Below, piece by piece: positions 32,375 through 40,724 of a stretch of DNA of 64,000 bases (position 1 is its first letter; every line of letters begins with the position of its first letter). Origin of the DNA: Treponema vincentii (GTDB taxonomy: Bacteria > Spirochaetota > Spirochaetia > Treponematales > Treponemataceae); assembly GCF_010365865.1 (NCBI RefSeq), contig NZ_CP048020.1:2728001-2792000 (forward strand). The letters are read 5' to 3'. The notes beneath the pieces were generated by a model. It saw only the letters and a list, made by a program, of their open reading frames with translations. It was not told the origin of the DNA and searched no databases. Both the position numbers and the translations under genes were made by a program.

Positions 32375-32568
32375 TTCATTTCTACACAAAATTTTGAACA
32401 AAATTTTGCATATTTTTTCAGGGTAAGGGTAAATGCATCAGATAAATAGATAAAAATCGCAGAATGAGGAGGCCGGGCAACCATTTGAGCCACAATGCGG
32501 CGAAATTCTGGTTGAACAGCCTCATCATTCTGCGGGGATATTCAAGAAATCTCTGATGTGTTTACCCT
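32375..32568. repeat. Dispersed inverted-repeat element, copy D, with AT-rich flank
   Basis: Ends AGGGTAAATGCATCAG (32426-32441) and CTGATGTGTTTACCCT (32553-32568) form an inverted repeat with two mismatches; the element is 143 bp. The inner inverted repeat CGCAGAATGAGGAGGC / GCCTCATCATTCTGCG has one mismatch. The left flank 32375-32425 carries CACAAAATTTTGAACAAAATTTTGC and ATTTTTTC, the same AT-rich flank as other copies. Confidence 0.75.
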
Positions 32569-32650
32569 GTTATCCATGTATGTGTTATAACATAATCTCA
32601 TCGATAGGACTAGCAAGTAAAAATTATTTTGTTATTTTTGTTATATATGC

Positions 32651-32812
32651 TTGACATTAATGTAATCTTTTGCTAACATAACAGTATACAAGAACTTTCT
32701 TGTAAGGAGGTTGCTATAAGTCAAAGGCGTTCGTAAAAGTATTGATAAGTGTGAATGATTTATACTCTATTTTAAACCGCTCCATCTTGCATACTCCTGG
32801 AGCGGTTTTTTT
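32651..32812 (+). ncRNA. Candidate small RNA with promoter and terminator
   Basis: TTGACA (32651-32656) and TAACAT (32674-32679) have a 17-base spacer, so transcription should start near 32686. A terminator follows (AACCGCTCCA 32775-32784 / TGGAGCGGTT 32798-32807, then six T). The transcript of about 125 nt contains AAGGAGG at 32703-32709 but only a two-codon TTG frame after it, so no protein of useful length is encoded. It could be a regulatory RNA, a leader left from a lost gene, or a decayed repeat-linked transcript. Confidence 0.5.
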
Positions 32813-32933
32813 ATGTAATCACCACCTCCGGCACAGAGCGTAGGCGAGAAGCCGCACCCGGTTCAACCAAACCGTTGTTCAGGTTACAGATAATGCAGTA
32901 TGTTTTCAGAAAGACAAATCTCAATTATAATAG

Positions 32934-33218
32934 TTACCAGAAATTATATCCATTTATAATATAACATCCGGAGACTTTGATAATGTTTTACGGTGCCGTT
33001 ATGCAGTTCCGGATTATTGGACAATCGGCGCAGTATACGAACGCCTTATTGAAGATATTTGTGCAGAGAACGAATCTATTGATTTTATTGTTGACACATT
33101 GGTCTCTGTTTATTCGTCATGGATTGACGGAGCAATTTCAAATTATAATACTGATTTTTTCTATCAATCCCGTGAGTATATTTTTGAATCGTGGAAAGAG
33201 GGAACTCCGCTGGAATAA
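32934..33218 (+). pseudogene. 5'-truncated gene remnant
   Basis: The frame from 32934 (after a TAG) to the TAA at 33216-33218 has protein-like composition, including Y-A-V-P-D-Y-W-T-I-G-A-V-Y-E-R-L and Y-Q-S-R-E-Y-I-F-E-S-W-K-E-G, but it has no ATG, GTG or TTG start near the beginning. A longer ATG-started frame on the same strand (32977-33234) has poor composition and is a shadow. This looks like the C-terminal 90 codons of a lost gene; the family is not recognised. Confidence 0.5.
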
Positions 33219-33312
33219 GAATCAAACTTCCTAGCAGGCGCCTTTATAGTGGCTAAAATTCGCTTTTTCATCTCATTTTAAAAGAAACCGAAACAGTCTT
33301 AGTCTACCAAAA

Positions 33313-33489
33313 TCATATCAAACTTGCCTCGCGTAATTCGGTTACTGTATATTGGTCAAGATGGATTTTCCCTGCTAATGCAAAGAATGCTTGCTTATCT
33401 TTAGGCTTTGCTTGCTTAGTATAATTTTCCGTAAAATCACCCGCCAATAGCGGCTCCGGCAGCATTTTTACTTGTTCAATAACTGACAT
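33313..33489 (-). CDS. Orphan small antitoxin-like protein (DUF2281-like), toxin gene reduced to a stub
   Basis: 58 residues from ATG 33489 behind GGAAG. The start M-S-V-I-E-Q-V-K-M-L-P-E-P-L-L resembles DUF2281/VapB-type antitoxins, and the C-terminus ends A-S-L-I. The TGA stop overlaps an ATG as ATGA, and the downstream frame starts M-I-L-V-D, exactly how PIN-domain VapC toxins begin, but stops after five codons (TAA at 33299-33301) with no PIN domain beyond. So the antitoxin persists with a nearly deleted toxin. The DUF2281 assignment is by a short motif only. Confidence 0.6.
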   Translation of the reverse strand: MSVIEQVKMLPEPLLAGDFTENYTKQAKPKDKQAFFALAGKIHLDQYTVTELREASLI

Positions 33490-33594
33490 TGGGGAGTTCT
33501 TCCTTTTGTAATTATGTTCCCATCATCCTATCATAATGCTTTTTAGATCAAAATAGGTAATTCAGAGTATTTATTTTCATTTGAGTAAAGTCAC

Positions 33595-33623
33595 TTGACA
33601 ACATGCGCATAAATACATATCAT
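33595..33623 (+). promoter_or_regulatory. Promoter of hicAB, implying a leaderless hicA mRNA
   Basis: TTGACA (33595-33600) and TATCAT (33618-33623), spacer 17. The hicA ATG lies five bases after the -10, so the message would start at or just before it. No Shine-Dalgarno is visible before ATG. Confidence 0.6.
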
Positions 33624-33628
33624 AAATT

Positions 33629-33817
33629 ATGACATTTAAAGAAATAGAAAAGTTAATAAAAAAAGACGGCTGGTATTTACAATCTACAATAGGCTCTCAT
33701 TATCATTATGTGCACGATTCTAAAAAAGGAAAAGTAACAATTCCATTTCATGGTAATAAAGAATTATCAAAATATGTTGTAAATAGTATTTTGAAGCAAG
33801 CAGGCTTAAAGGAGTAA
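33629..33817 (+). CDS. hicA: HicA family toxin (mRNA interferase)
   Basis: 62 residues, the normal size of HicA. It has the double-stranded-RNA-binding-like fold with catalytic His in G-S-H-Y-H-Y near residue 22-27, and K-G-K-V-T-I-P-F-H in the next strand, ending I-L-K-Q-A-G-L. HicA degrades mRNA when free and is neutralised by HicB. It is three bases before hicB, forming the standard toxin-first operon. The start is probably leaderless. Confidence 0.92.
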   Translation: MTFKEIEKLIKKDGWYLQSTIGSHYHYVHDSKKGKVTIPFHGNKELSKYVVNSILKQAGLKE

Positions 33818-33820
33818 AGA

Positions 33821-34204
33821 ATGTATATATACCCTGCATTTTTCTATAAAGATAATGACGGTTATTCAGTTGTTTTCAAAGATTTAGAACTGGCGACCGG
33901 CGGCTCTACTTTACAAGAAGCCTTACTAATGGCTGAAGAAGCATTAACGGGAAGAGTGTATCTTATGCTGCAAGATGGTGAAACGTTACCGGCAGCTACG
34001 GAAATTGGAAATATAACAAAACCGCAAGATGCTGATTTCGTTACACTTATAAAAACCGATAAAAAATATTTGATACAAGACAAAAGTGTTCGTAAAAATG
34101 TAACACTACCTGCTTGGCTTGCAGAGGCAGCGGAAAATGCAAACCTCAATTTTTCACAGGAGCTGCAAAACGCATTAAAACAAAGGCTGCAAATAGCATT
34201 GTAA
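33821..34204 (+). CDS. hicB: HicB family antitoxin
   Basis: 127 residues. The N-terminal partial RNase H fold has Y-P-A-F-F-Y-K-D-N-D-G-Y-S-V-V-F-K-D and a G-G-S-T-L-Q-E-A-L segment; the C-terminus has a ribbon-helix-helix-like part (R-K-N-V-T-L-P-A-W-L-A-E-A-A, then S-Q-E-L-Q-N-A-L-K-Q-R), which should bind the hicAB promoter. AAGGAG is present before the ATG. With hicA it forms a complete toxin-antitoxin unit. Confidence 0.92.
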   Translation: MYIYPAFFYKDNDGYSVVFKDLELATGGSTLQEALLMAEEALTGRVYLMLQDGETLPAATEIGNITKPQDADFVTLIKTDKKYLIQDKSVRKNVTLPAWLAEAAENANLNFSQELQNALKQRLQIAL

Positions 34205-34259
34205 TTTTATTCGAAGAGGACGCTATCTCGTTGTGTTGCGACCGGTATGATTATCGTTT

Positions 34260-34490
34260 TTAATCCATCACCCAACCTGCATTAATCATCTCTGAAATAG
34301 AATCAAAGGAGGCAATTGTTTCATCACTGGCAACAGGCATAATACCGCCGTCCTTCTTAATACCTTTGATAATTACTTTTCCATCAAGCTCGGTAAATAT
34401 GCCGAAGTTATGACTTTCATCCTTCATTACTGCTCCATAAAATACATGCTGCAGGGTATTTTCCTGTAATGTTTCGCTCCATTTACTCAT
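34260..34490 (-). CDS. Small protein of unknown function
   Basis: 76 residues, starting M-S-K-W-S-E-T-L, with GAGG about 8 bases before the ATG. It contains a strand-rich core (F-G-I-F-T-E-L-D-G-K-V-I-I-K-G-I-K-K-D-G-G) and a C-terminal helix. I do not recognise a family. It lies among accessory genes between hicB and the DUF1643 gene, with which it may share a transcript. Confidence 0.6.
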   Translation of the reverse strand: MSKWSETLQENTLQHVFYGAVMKDESHNFGIFTELDGKVIIKGIKKDGGIMPVASDETIASFDSISEMINAGWVMD

Positions 34491-34536
34491 AGCATACCTC
34501 GTGTATTATCATTTATATGATCAATAGTCCATTTTT

Positions 34537-35079
34537 TTACCTTTGTAAGGTTAGTATAAAACTATCAATATCAAAATCTTTCATTCTCAGACTGTTCTTC
34601 AAGTATAAAGGATGCTTTGGTATTCCGGTTGCTCCAATATCAAGACATTTCCAAGACGGATTATATTTTTTTAGCAATTTATAAATATCGATAAAACAAG
34701 AGCTTAAAAATTTAATTTTCATGATATTTCCACCGAAAGCCAATAAAACTACTGGTTTTTCAATTTGTGATACTACAGCCTCTATTTTTGTCAAATTTTT
34801 TCTATGCAGTTCTTCGTTAAAGTTTTTTAAATCTTCAGGGTTTGTTGCCCGTTGGGGGTATAAATTAACCATTGCAAAGCTATCAAAACTTTCTTGCTCT
34901 GCGTAATGCATTACTTTTTTCATAGTGCTATCTGGAACCTTGGAATTTGCTGTACTAGGGTTTAGTCCTAATACAATTAATTTCTTCTTCCCTTTTTTTT
35001 CTAATAAATATCTACAAGTCAGTGGGGCATCAATATATCCTTGGTTTTCGGGATCACAAGTTATATTCATCCATTCCAT
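34537..35079 (-). CDS. DUF1643 family protein
   Basis: 180 residues. The family hallmarks are R-Y-L-L-E-K-K near residue 23, L-G-L-N-P-S-T-A (residue about 38), a V-N-L-Y-P-Q-R-A-T-N-P block (residue about 70), and a late L-A-F-G-G-N with G-I-P-K-H-P. DUF1643 proteins occur scattered in bacteria and phages, often in accessory regions; their activity is unknown. AAAGG lies before the ATG at 35079; a second Met three codons later is also possible. Confidence 0.82.
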   Translation of the reverse strand: MEWMNITCDPENQGYIDAPLTCRYLLEKKGKKKLIVLGLNPSTANSKVPDSTMKKVMHYAEQESFDSFAMVNLYPQRATNPEDLKNFNEELHRKNLTKIEAVVSQIEKPVVLLAFGGNIMKIKFLSSCFIDIYKLLKKYNPSWKCLDIGATGIPKHPLYLKNSLRMKDFDIDSFILTLQR

Positions 35080-35816
35080 ATTTTACCTTTTACGACCGAA
35101 TTAGAACGTCTATATATAGTATAACATTTTGTGCATTTCAAGGTAACCTGCTCTGAAAATTGAAGTTTTCGAATAGATTTATAAATTACTCCGCTGCACT
35201 GCATTCACGTTTGTCGACGGCTATAATTTTGATATAATTTGCACATTTTTGCCTCTCGGCATTAGCACTCTCTTTAGCATATGTGTTAGATAACGGATAT
35301 AAATATATCGTTGATGGGTGTGGGTGTCAAGGGAGGATTTCAGGACAAACGCATCAGACCGGTTGTTTGACATCCACCTGCTTCTTTTTATTTCTTTCGA
35401 TCTCTTTCTTTTTTAATATCTTTTCTATTTCGTCTCCAATATACGTGCTATCTCCATACAGTATGTTACATTTGTGACGAGGGGGTAGCGGAGGATCGCC
35501 TGCTTGAACACAGAAACAGCAGAAGCCGGTTTTTGACCGTGAGGGAAAAACACCGGTTCAAGATACAGGCTGCCGAAATGTTTCGGCAGGTTCAAGCAGG
35601 AAGCCGGAGCGGTGCCCATCATTTTACGTCCGTGTAAAATGATGGGCGCGAGTTTTGCGTTTCGCAAAACATCGCTAATCATTTTTCTCCTGCGCCGTCC
35701 ATGGCGCAAGCTTTTAATCGGGGAGACTTCCCCAACCAAATAACCACCTAAACGAACAAAAAGACCTCTCTCTTCCGTATCTTTTCTCCTCATTTTATGC
35801 TATACTCCCCAGTCTT
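35080..35816. repeat. Long intergenic region: half repeat copy E and a cluster of nested palindromes
   Basis: No gene is seen in 737 bases. GGACAAACGCATCAG (35343-35357) is a left end of the dispersed element with no matching right end. The stretch 35488-35710 holds an 11-bp long-range pair (CCTGCTTGAAC / GTTCAAGCAGG), a stem CTGCCGAA/TTCGGCAG (35570-35589), a perfect 13-bp stem with loop GTCCGT (35615-35646), GTTTTGCG/CGCAAAAC (35652-35670) and TGCGCC-GTCCAT-GGCGCA (35691-35708). It lies before uvrD. Confidence 0.7.
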
Positions 35817-37802
35817 ATGAATACGGAAAACTTAAATCCTGAGCAGGCGAAGGCGGTCAATACGATTAACGGGACGGTGCTGATTATTGCGGGGGCGGGG
35901 TCGGGGAAGACGCGCGTGATTACGTTTAGGATTGCGCACATGCTGGAAAGCGGGATTCCTCAGTCGCAGATTTTGGCGTTGACTTTTACGAACAAGGCGG
36001 CGCGGGAGATGGAGCAGCGGATTAAAGAGCTGACGGGTAAGAAGTTACAGAATTTAACGATTAGTACTTTTCACGCGCTGGGGGTGAAAATCCTGCGGGA
36101 ATATATTGACCGGCTGGGCTGGCGGCAGAACTTTAGCATTTACGACGAGGTAGACCGCAATCAGCTGATTAAGGAGTCGGCGAAGGAACTGAAAATTGCA
36201 ACGGAAACGCTCGATGTGTACGGAGTGGGGACGCTGTTTTCTCAGATAAAGACGGGGCAGAAAAATTTTACGGCGCAGACGGCGGTGTATCGTCCGCTGT
36301 ACAACGAATATCAGGCCGGGCTCAAGCTGTTCAATGCGGTGGATTTTGACGATTTGATTATGCTGCCGATTAAGCTTTTTACCGAACATCCCGATGTGCT
36401 TGCGGTGTACAAGAACCGCTACCGGTATGTGATGGTGGATGAGTTTCAGGACACGAGCATCCAGCAGTATCAGATGATGCACTTAATTGCGGATGAGAAT
36501 GTATGCGTGGTCGGCGATGATGATCAGTCTATTTATTCGTGGCGGGGAGCGAATTATGAAAATATCCGCCTGTTTGAAAAGGATTTCCCGCATCTGGTGG
36601 AGATTAAGCTTGAGCAAAATTACCGTTCCACCGGTACGATTTTGGCGGCTGCGAACGGGGTGATTTCGCACAATACCAACCGGAAAGAAAAAGCGCTGTG
36701 GTCGGGGAACGGCTCCGGCAAGCCGATTGAAATTTTTATCCCGGAGAATGAGGCGGCAGAGGCTGATTTTATTGCGGACACCATCCTTACGGAGAAGCTG
36801 CGCGAGAACCGGAGCTATGCGGACTTCGGTGTTTTGATCCGCACCAACGGCTTAGGGCGCGCGATTGAAGAAGCCTTCCTCGATGCCAATATTCCGTACC
36901 GGATGTCCGGCGGCACGAGCTTTTTTCAGCGCAAAGAAATTAAAGACATTATCAGCTATCTGCGGGTGATTGCGAATCCCGACGATGATATTAACCTCTT
37001 GCGGATTATCAACACACCGCGGCGCGGTATTGGGAAAAAAACACTGGAAGTGCTCTCCGCAATCGCAACGGAAAAGGAATGCTCTATCCGCATGGCGATT
37101 CATGCGCTGCTTGAGCGTCCGCCGGATGACTTCCGCGAAAAGAGCCTTGCCGATTTGGAGGAATTTGTCGAGCTGATAAGTTCCGAACGGAAACAGCTGC
37201 TGTCCGGCAAGGGCTTGGCGAATAAGGTACGGAAACTCGTGGAGCGTATTCAGTATTTTGATTATTTGACGCAGGAATTTCAGAAAAACGAAAAAGCGGC
37301 GCGCTTTAAGTTTTTGAATATCGAAAGCCTCTTGCAGTCTATCGACACGTGGGAAACAAACCCCGACAACTTTGACCCTTCGCTGTATACCTACCTCAAT
37401 CGCATCACGCTGCTGAGCCGCGATGATCAAAATGAGGAAGATACCGGCGAGGTGAATATCATGACTATCCACGCCGCGAAGGGATTGGAGTTTCCGGTGG
37501 TGTTTATTGCAGGTGCTGAGGAAGGCATTATTCCCCATGCCCGTAGTATGGAAGAAAATGCAGGGGATGTGGAAGAAGAGCGCCGCCTGTTCTATGTCGC
37601 CATTACCCGCGCCCGCGACAAGCTCATTATTACAAGCTGCCGGACTCGGCGTAGGCAAGCAGGCTTGCTGGAGTGCAGCCCCTCACCGTTCTTGGAAGAA
37701 ATTCCTGCGGAGCTGGTGCAGTACCATGAGCCGGACACCGAAGCTGAGGAAGAAGACATCGCCAAGATGTTTGCCCAGATGAAGAAGAAGTTTTCTATGT
37801 AA
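35817..37802 (+). CDS. UvrD/PcrA-type superfamily 1 DNA helicase
   Basis: 661 residues. Motifs in order: Q-motif L-N-P-E-Q (residue about 5), Walker A G-A-G-S-G-K-T (25-31), D-E-F-Q-D-T (Walker B, about residue 210), D-D-D-Q-S-I-Y-S-W-R-G-A (motif III, about 235), Q-N-Y-R-S-T (motif IV), T-I-H-A-A-K-G-L-E-F (motif V, about 550) and V-A-I-T-R-A-R (motif VI). It unwinds DNA 3' to 5' in repair or replication. The start ATG at 35817 is 10 bases after TATACT and has no Shine-Dalgarno, so a very short leader is likely. The gene is noticeably richer in GC than its neighbours, especially in its first third. Confidence 0.94.
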   Translation: MNTENLNPEQAKAVNTINGTVLIIAGAGSGKTRVITFRIAHMLESGIPQSQILALTFTNKAAREMEQRIKELTGKKLQNLTISTFHALGVKILREYIDRLGWRQNFSIYDEVDRNQLIKESAKELKIATETLDVYGVGTLFSQIKTGQKNFTAQTAVYRPLYNEYQAGLKLFNAVDFDDLIMLPIKLFTEHPDVLAVYKNRYRYVMVDEFQDTSIQQYQMMHLIADENVCVVGDDDQSIYSWRGANYENIRLFEKDFPHLVEIKLEQNYRSTGTILAAANGVISHNTNRKEKALWSGNGSGKPIEIFIPENEAAEADFIADTILTEKLRENRSYADFGVLIRTNGLGRAIEEAFLDANIPYRMSGGTSFFQRKEIKDIISYLRVIANPDDDINLLRIINTPRRGIGKKTLEVLSAIATEKECSIRMAIHALLERPPDDFREKSLADLEEFVELISSERKQLLSGKGLANKVRKLVERIQYFDYLTQEFQKNEKAARFKFLNIESLLQSIDTWETNPDNFDPSLYTYLNRITLLSRDDQNEEDTGEVNIMTIHAAKGLEFPVVFIAGAEEGIIPHARSMEENAGDVEEERRLFYVAITRARDKLIITSCRTRRRQAGLLECSPSPFLEEIPAELVQYHEPDTEAEEEDIAKMFAQMKKKFSM

Positions 37803-37813
37803 GATGTTTATAC

Positions 37814-37842
37814 TTGTAAAAACCTGTGAACTGATATATAGT
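37814..37842 (+). promoter_or_regulatory. Promoter before the 37.85 kb gene, implying a leaderless mRNA
   Basis: TTGTAA (37814-37819) and TATAGT (37837-37842) with a 17-base spacer; the ATG is 7 bases after the -10. No Shine-Dalgarno is visible. Confidence 0.5.
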
Positions 37843-37849
37843 AAAGTCC

Positions 37850-38347
37850 ATGTTAGTGGATGATAGAATTATCGCTGAAATAATCGTAAGAATTGGGCGG
37901 CATTACAATGAAAATATCGCAACGCGTTTCTTACGTCCTTTGTTTGCACAAATTCTTTCTAATATTGATTTATCACGGCACATAGTTGATTTGACCGAAC
38001 ATTCCGATGATTTTGTCTTACAAGGGTTTCATCTTGATGACCTCTATTATGACATTATTGCGCTTGCCCGTTTTATCTATTTAGTCCGGCGCGATGTCCT
38101 CCCCAATATTAATTCGATTGCCGAAGCAAATACTAAAATGGCGACTGCCGATAAAGTGTACCGCAATATGGCATTCAGTAATCTGGCCCCGAACCTTAAC
38201 TTATTGTCTTCAATGGTGCTTGAACTTTACCGCGCAACACTCCAATATGATACAAAAATGGCTGGACGCAGCAAGACTGTGGCGAGTCGTATTACAAGCT
38301 TGGCCGACATAGAACGCCTGTTGACGGGTACCGGTATAGATGATTAA
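37850..38347 (+). CDS. Conserved-looking protein of unknown function, likely helical
   Basis: 165 residues, predicted mostly helical and without a signal peptide or membrane segment. Blocks such as I-I-V-R-I-G-R-H-Y-N-E-N and F-I-Y-L-V-R-R-D-V-L are seen. I do not recognise a domain. It lies between uvrD and the purine nucleoside phosphorylase gene on the same strand, and its end overlaps the alternative start of that gene. The start is probably leaderless. Confidence 0.75.
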   Translation: MLVDDRIIAEIIVRIGRHYNENIATRFLRPLFAQILSNIDLSRHIVDLTEHSDDFVLQGFHLDDLYYDIIALARFIYLVRRDVLPNINSIAEANTKMATADKVYRNMAFSNLAPNLNLLSSMVLELYRATLQYDTKMAGRSKTVASRITSLADIERLLTGTGIDD

Positions 38348-38357
38348 AGGAAACTAT

Positions 38358-39185
38358 ATGACTGCTGAAGAAAAATTGATACAATGTTTTAAAAATATCA
38401 AAGATCACATTCCGTACCCCCCTAAGATCGCACTAGTGCTTGGCTCCGGACTGGGTGATCTGGCGAACGAATTGGAGGTTGACGCGACTATTCCGTATGC
38501 TTCCATTCGTAATTTCCCGCTTTCTACAGCACCGGGACACCGCGGCGCATTTGTATTTGCAAAAATAGGAGAAATTCCTATCGTTATTATGCAAGGGAGA
38601 ATCCACTATTACGAAGGATATCCGATGACCGATGTGGTGCTTCCTATCAGGATTATGAAAATGATGGGGGCGGAAATTCTCTTTTTAACCAATGCGGCAG
38701 GCGGGGCGAACAAAAACTTCAGCGCAGGTAATTTTATGCTGATTACCGATCATATCGCCTGCCTTGTGCCTTCTCCACTCATCGGGAAAAACTTCGAAAC
38801 ACTCGGTGTGCGTTTCCCCGATATGACTCAAGTTTATGATAGAGATCTCCGAATACATATCAAAGCGGCAGCAGATGCCTTGCATATTCCCCTGAAAGAA
38901 GGGGTATATTGTCAATTCACCGGACCGGCTTATGAAACGCCGCAAGAAGTTCGCCTGGCAGGGATGCTCGGCGCCGATGCCGTTGGTATGAGTACTGCTG
39001 TAGAAGCAGTCGCTGCCCGCCATGCCGGTATGCGTGTTTGCGGCGTCTCGTTCATTTCGAATCTTGCGGCAGGTATGAGCAGTTCCTTATTGAGCGAACG
39101 AGAAGTGCTGGACGCAGGAAAAAAAGCAGCTCCGCTATTTAAACAACTGGTATTAAACAGCATCGGCCGCATAGGAAAAGCATAA
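38358..39185 (+). CDS. Purine nucleoside phosphorylase (trimeric, inosine/guanosine type)
   Basis: About 275 residues from ATG 38358, preceded by AAAGGA; the upstream ATG at 38340 adds six residues. The PNP-I signature is clear: L-G-S-G-L-G near residue 27, G-H-R-G (phosphate binding), Q-G-R-I-H-Y-Y-E-G-Y (about residue 82), T-N-A-A-G-G (about residue 110), and the base-binding block V-G-M-S-T-A-V-E-A-V-A-A-R-H (about residue 220). It cleaves purine nucleosides with phosphate for salvage in the cytoplasm. It belongs to the plus-strand gene string uvrD-unknown-PNP-pseudouridine synthase. Confidence 0.93.
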   Translation: MTAEEKLIQCFKNIKDHIPYPPKIALVLGSGLGDLANELEVDATIPYASIRNFPLSTAPGHRGAFVFAKIGEIPIVIMQGRIHYYEGYPMTDVVLPIRIMKMMGAEILFLTNAAGGANKNFSAGNFMLITDHIACLVPSPLIGKNFETLGVRFPDMTQVYDRDLRIHIKAAADALHIPLKEGVYCQFTGPAYETPQEVRLAGMLGADAVGMSTAVEAVAARHAGMRVCGVSFISNLAAGMSSSLLSEREVLDAGKKAAPLFKQLVLNSIGRIGKA

Positions 39186-39186
39186 A

Positions 39187-40206
39187 ACGGAATTTATTCT
39201 TTCGGAAAACGATGCCGGCAGGCGGCTTGACCGTGTAATCAGAAAATTTCTGGCGGATACTCCGCTTTCGACGTTGTATGCAGCAATCCGTAAGGGCTCC
39301 ATCCGCATCAACGGCAAGCGAACAGTGCTTAACTACCGGACGGCAGTAGGCGATACATTATCGATTTCCGAAACACTCCTCTCTGCTGAAAAACAACCGG
39401 TATGGAAGCAATCAGCACCCGGTGAACAAAACCATATCTCCGGCAAACGGTGCCGTGTCTCAAGCAGGCAAACTCGCATTCATACCGATATCCCGATCTT
39501 GTTAAAAACAACCGACTTGCTCATTGTCAATAAGCCGGCGGGAATTCCCGTACATGGGGAACACAGCATTGACACGCTACTTTCCGATGCTACGGCACAA
39601 TTATCCGCCGATATACCGCCTTCTACCAGCTCCGCTAGTCATCCTCTGCGAAGCCTTTCTTTTAAATCAGGGACGTTGCACCGGCAGGATAAAGATACTA
39701 CCGGTGTGCTCTGTTTTTCGCAGACACTTGCCGGAGCGCAATGGTTTTCTCAATGTCTGCGGGAAAAAACGGTAGGCAAATACTACTTAGGCGTTGTACG
39801 CGGTAATCTGCAAACACAGCTTATTACCGTCGAAGACGAAAGCGGTAAAACTATCACGCAATGTTATTCGCTGAGCTACAATAGAGGGATTGATGCGTCG
39901 CTGATACTGTTTAAGCTTATTACCGGTAAAAAACATCAGATACGAAAGCATAGCGCGAACGCAGGCCATCCGTTGGTTGGGGATCGTAAATACCGCGGTG
40001 GGAATCCGCTGCCTACCTGCAAGCACTATTTACTCCATGCGTGGCGGTTGTATTTTCCCGCCTCAAGACCGGCGGATATGCCCGCTCTTATTGAAGCTCC
40101 GTTTTTTCCCGAAATGAAAACTTCTCTCAAACAATATTTTTCAGGTTGGAGAAAAGCAGCATCCGCCATTCTTACAAATCAAACTCGAGCAGCTGGCAAT
40201 TTTTAA
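39187..40206 (+). CDS. RluA-family pseudouridine synthase with unclear start codon
   Basis: The coding frame begins soon after the PNP stop and reads T-E-F-I-L-S-E-N-D-A-G-R-R-L-D-R, the S4 RNA-binding start of RluA proteins, but no ATG, GTG or TTG lies before 39274 (a TTG inside the S4 domain). Candidates are ACG at 39187 or ATT at 39196. The catalytic Asp lies in the block L-H-R-Q-D-K-D-T-T-G (residue about 160), and the C-terminus has H-Q-I-R-K-H and G-D-R-K-Y. It makes pseudouridine in rRNA or tRNA. Its tail overlaps the histidine-phosphatase gene by 35 bases on the opposite strand. Confidence 0.8.
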   Translation, partial: TEFILSENDAGRRLDRVIRKFLADTPLSTLYAAIRKGSIRINGKRTVLNYRTAVGDTLSISETLLSAEKQPVWKQSAPGEQNHISGKRCRVSSRQTRIHTDIPILLKTTDLLIVNKPAGIPVHGEHSIDTLLSDATAQLSADIPPSTSSASHPLRSLSFKSGTLHRQDKDTTGVLCFSQTLAGAQWFSQCLREKTVGKYYLGVVRGNLQTQLITVEDESGKTITQCYSLSYNRGIDASLILFKLITGKKHQIRKHSANAGHPLVGDRKYRGGNPLPTCKHYLLHAWRLYFPASRPADMPALIEAPFFPEMKTSLKQYFSGWRKAASAILTNQTRAAGNF

Positions 40207-40717
40207 TTTCCAATCGCAATAATTCCTCTGCTGAGAAAGGCTTAAAATACGTATAAATAGCCGCTGCCACCACGCCATGGCAGACAAAAAGAATATTACC
40301 GGCTCCTGTATGTTTATCCTTTACGTCTTCTATAATACTGTATGCACGGTGCGCCACCTGTGCAAAGGATTCACCCGCAGGAAATTTTAAAAAAGGATTT
40401 TTATGAATATATAAAAACTCGGGACTATTCCACGGTTTTCCTTCGAAATCACCGAAATTTATCTCTTGTAAGTGGGTATTAGGAATAGCCGTAAGCTGTA
40501 ATGCCTGTTCAATATATACTGCCGTATCCCTCGCTCTTTTGAGCGGAGATACATAAATTGTCGTGATATTATTTTTTTCTTTATCTTCTTTTAACCGAGT
40601 GGCTACGGATTGCGCTTGTAGCCGCCCCTTTTCCGTTAGCATAGATTCCGAAACGCCGCATGCCAATTCTTTTACATTCCAGTCTGTTTCGCCGTGCCGC
40701 ACAACAAAAAGCTTCAT
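40172..40717 (-). CDS. Histidine phosphatase (phosphoglycerate mutase-like) family protein
   Basis: 181 residues. The N-terminal catalytic R-H-G-E-T motif is at residues 7-11; S-P-L-K-R-A-R-D-T-A (about residue 58) and the second catalytic His in F-V-C-H-G-V (about residue 147) complete the active site. It is a cytoplasmic phosphatase or mutase; the substrate (alpha-ribazole phosphate, sugar phosphate or other) cannot be told. The ATG follows a TATACT -10 by 7 bases (TTGCCG -35, 17-base spacer), so it appears leaderless. Confidence 0.87.
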   Translation of the reverse strand: MKLFVVRHGETDWNVKELACGVSESMLTEKGRLQAQSVATRLKEDKEKNNITTIYVSPLKRARDTAVYIEQALQLTAIPNTHLQEINFGDFEGKPWNSPEFLYIHKNPFLKFPAGESFAQVAHRAYSIIEDVKDKHTGAGNILFVCHGVVAAAIYTYFKPFSAEELLRLEIKNCQLLEFDL

Positions 40718-40724
40718 ACTGTAA

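Noticed and set aside
32977-33234. 85-codon plus-strand frame starting at ATG
   Set aside because: Another frame over the same bases (32934-33218) has better protein-like composition; this one is a shadow of the remnant.
35262-35270. TTAGCACTC, half of a CIRCE heat-shock operator
   Set aside because: The other half is absent at the required spacing and no heat-shock gene is near.
36852-37658. 268-codon minus-strand frame
   Set aside because: Antisense shadow of the UvrD-type helicase; no Shine-Dalgarno and unusual composition.
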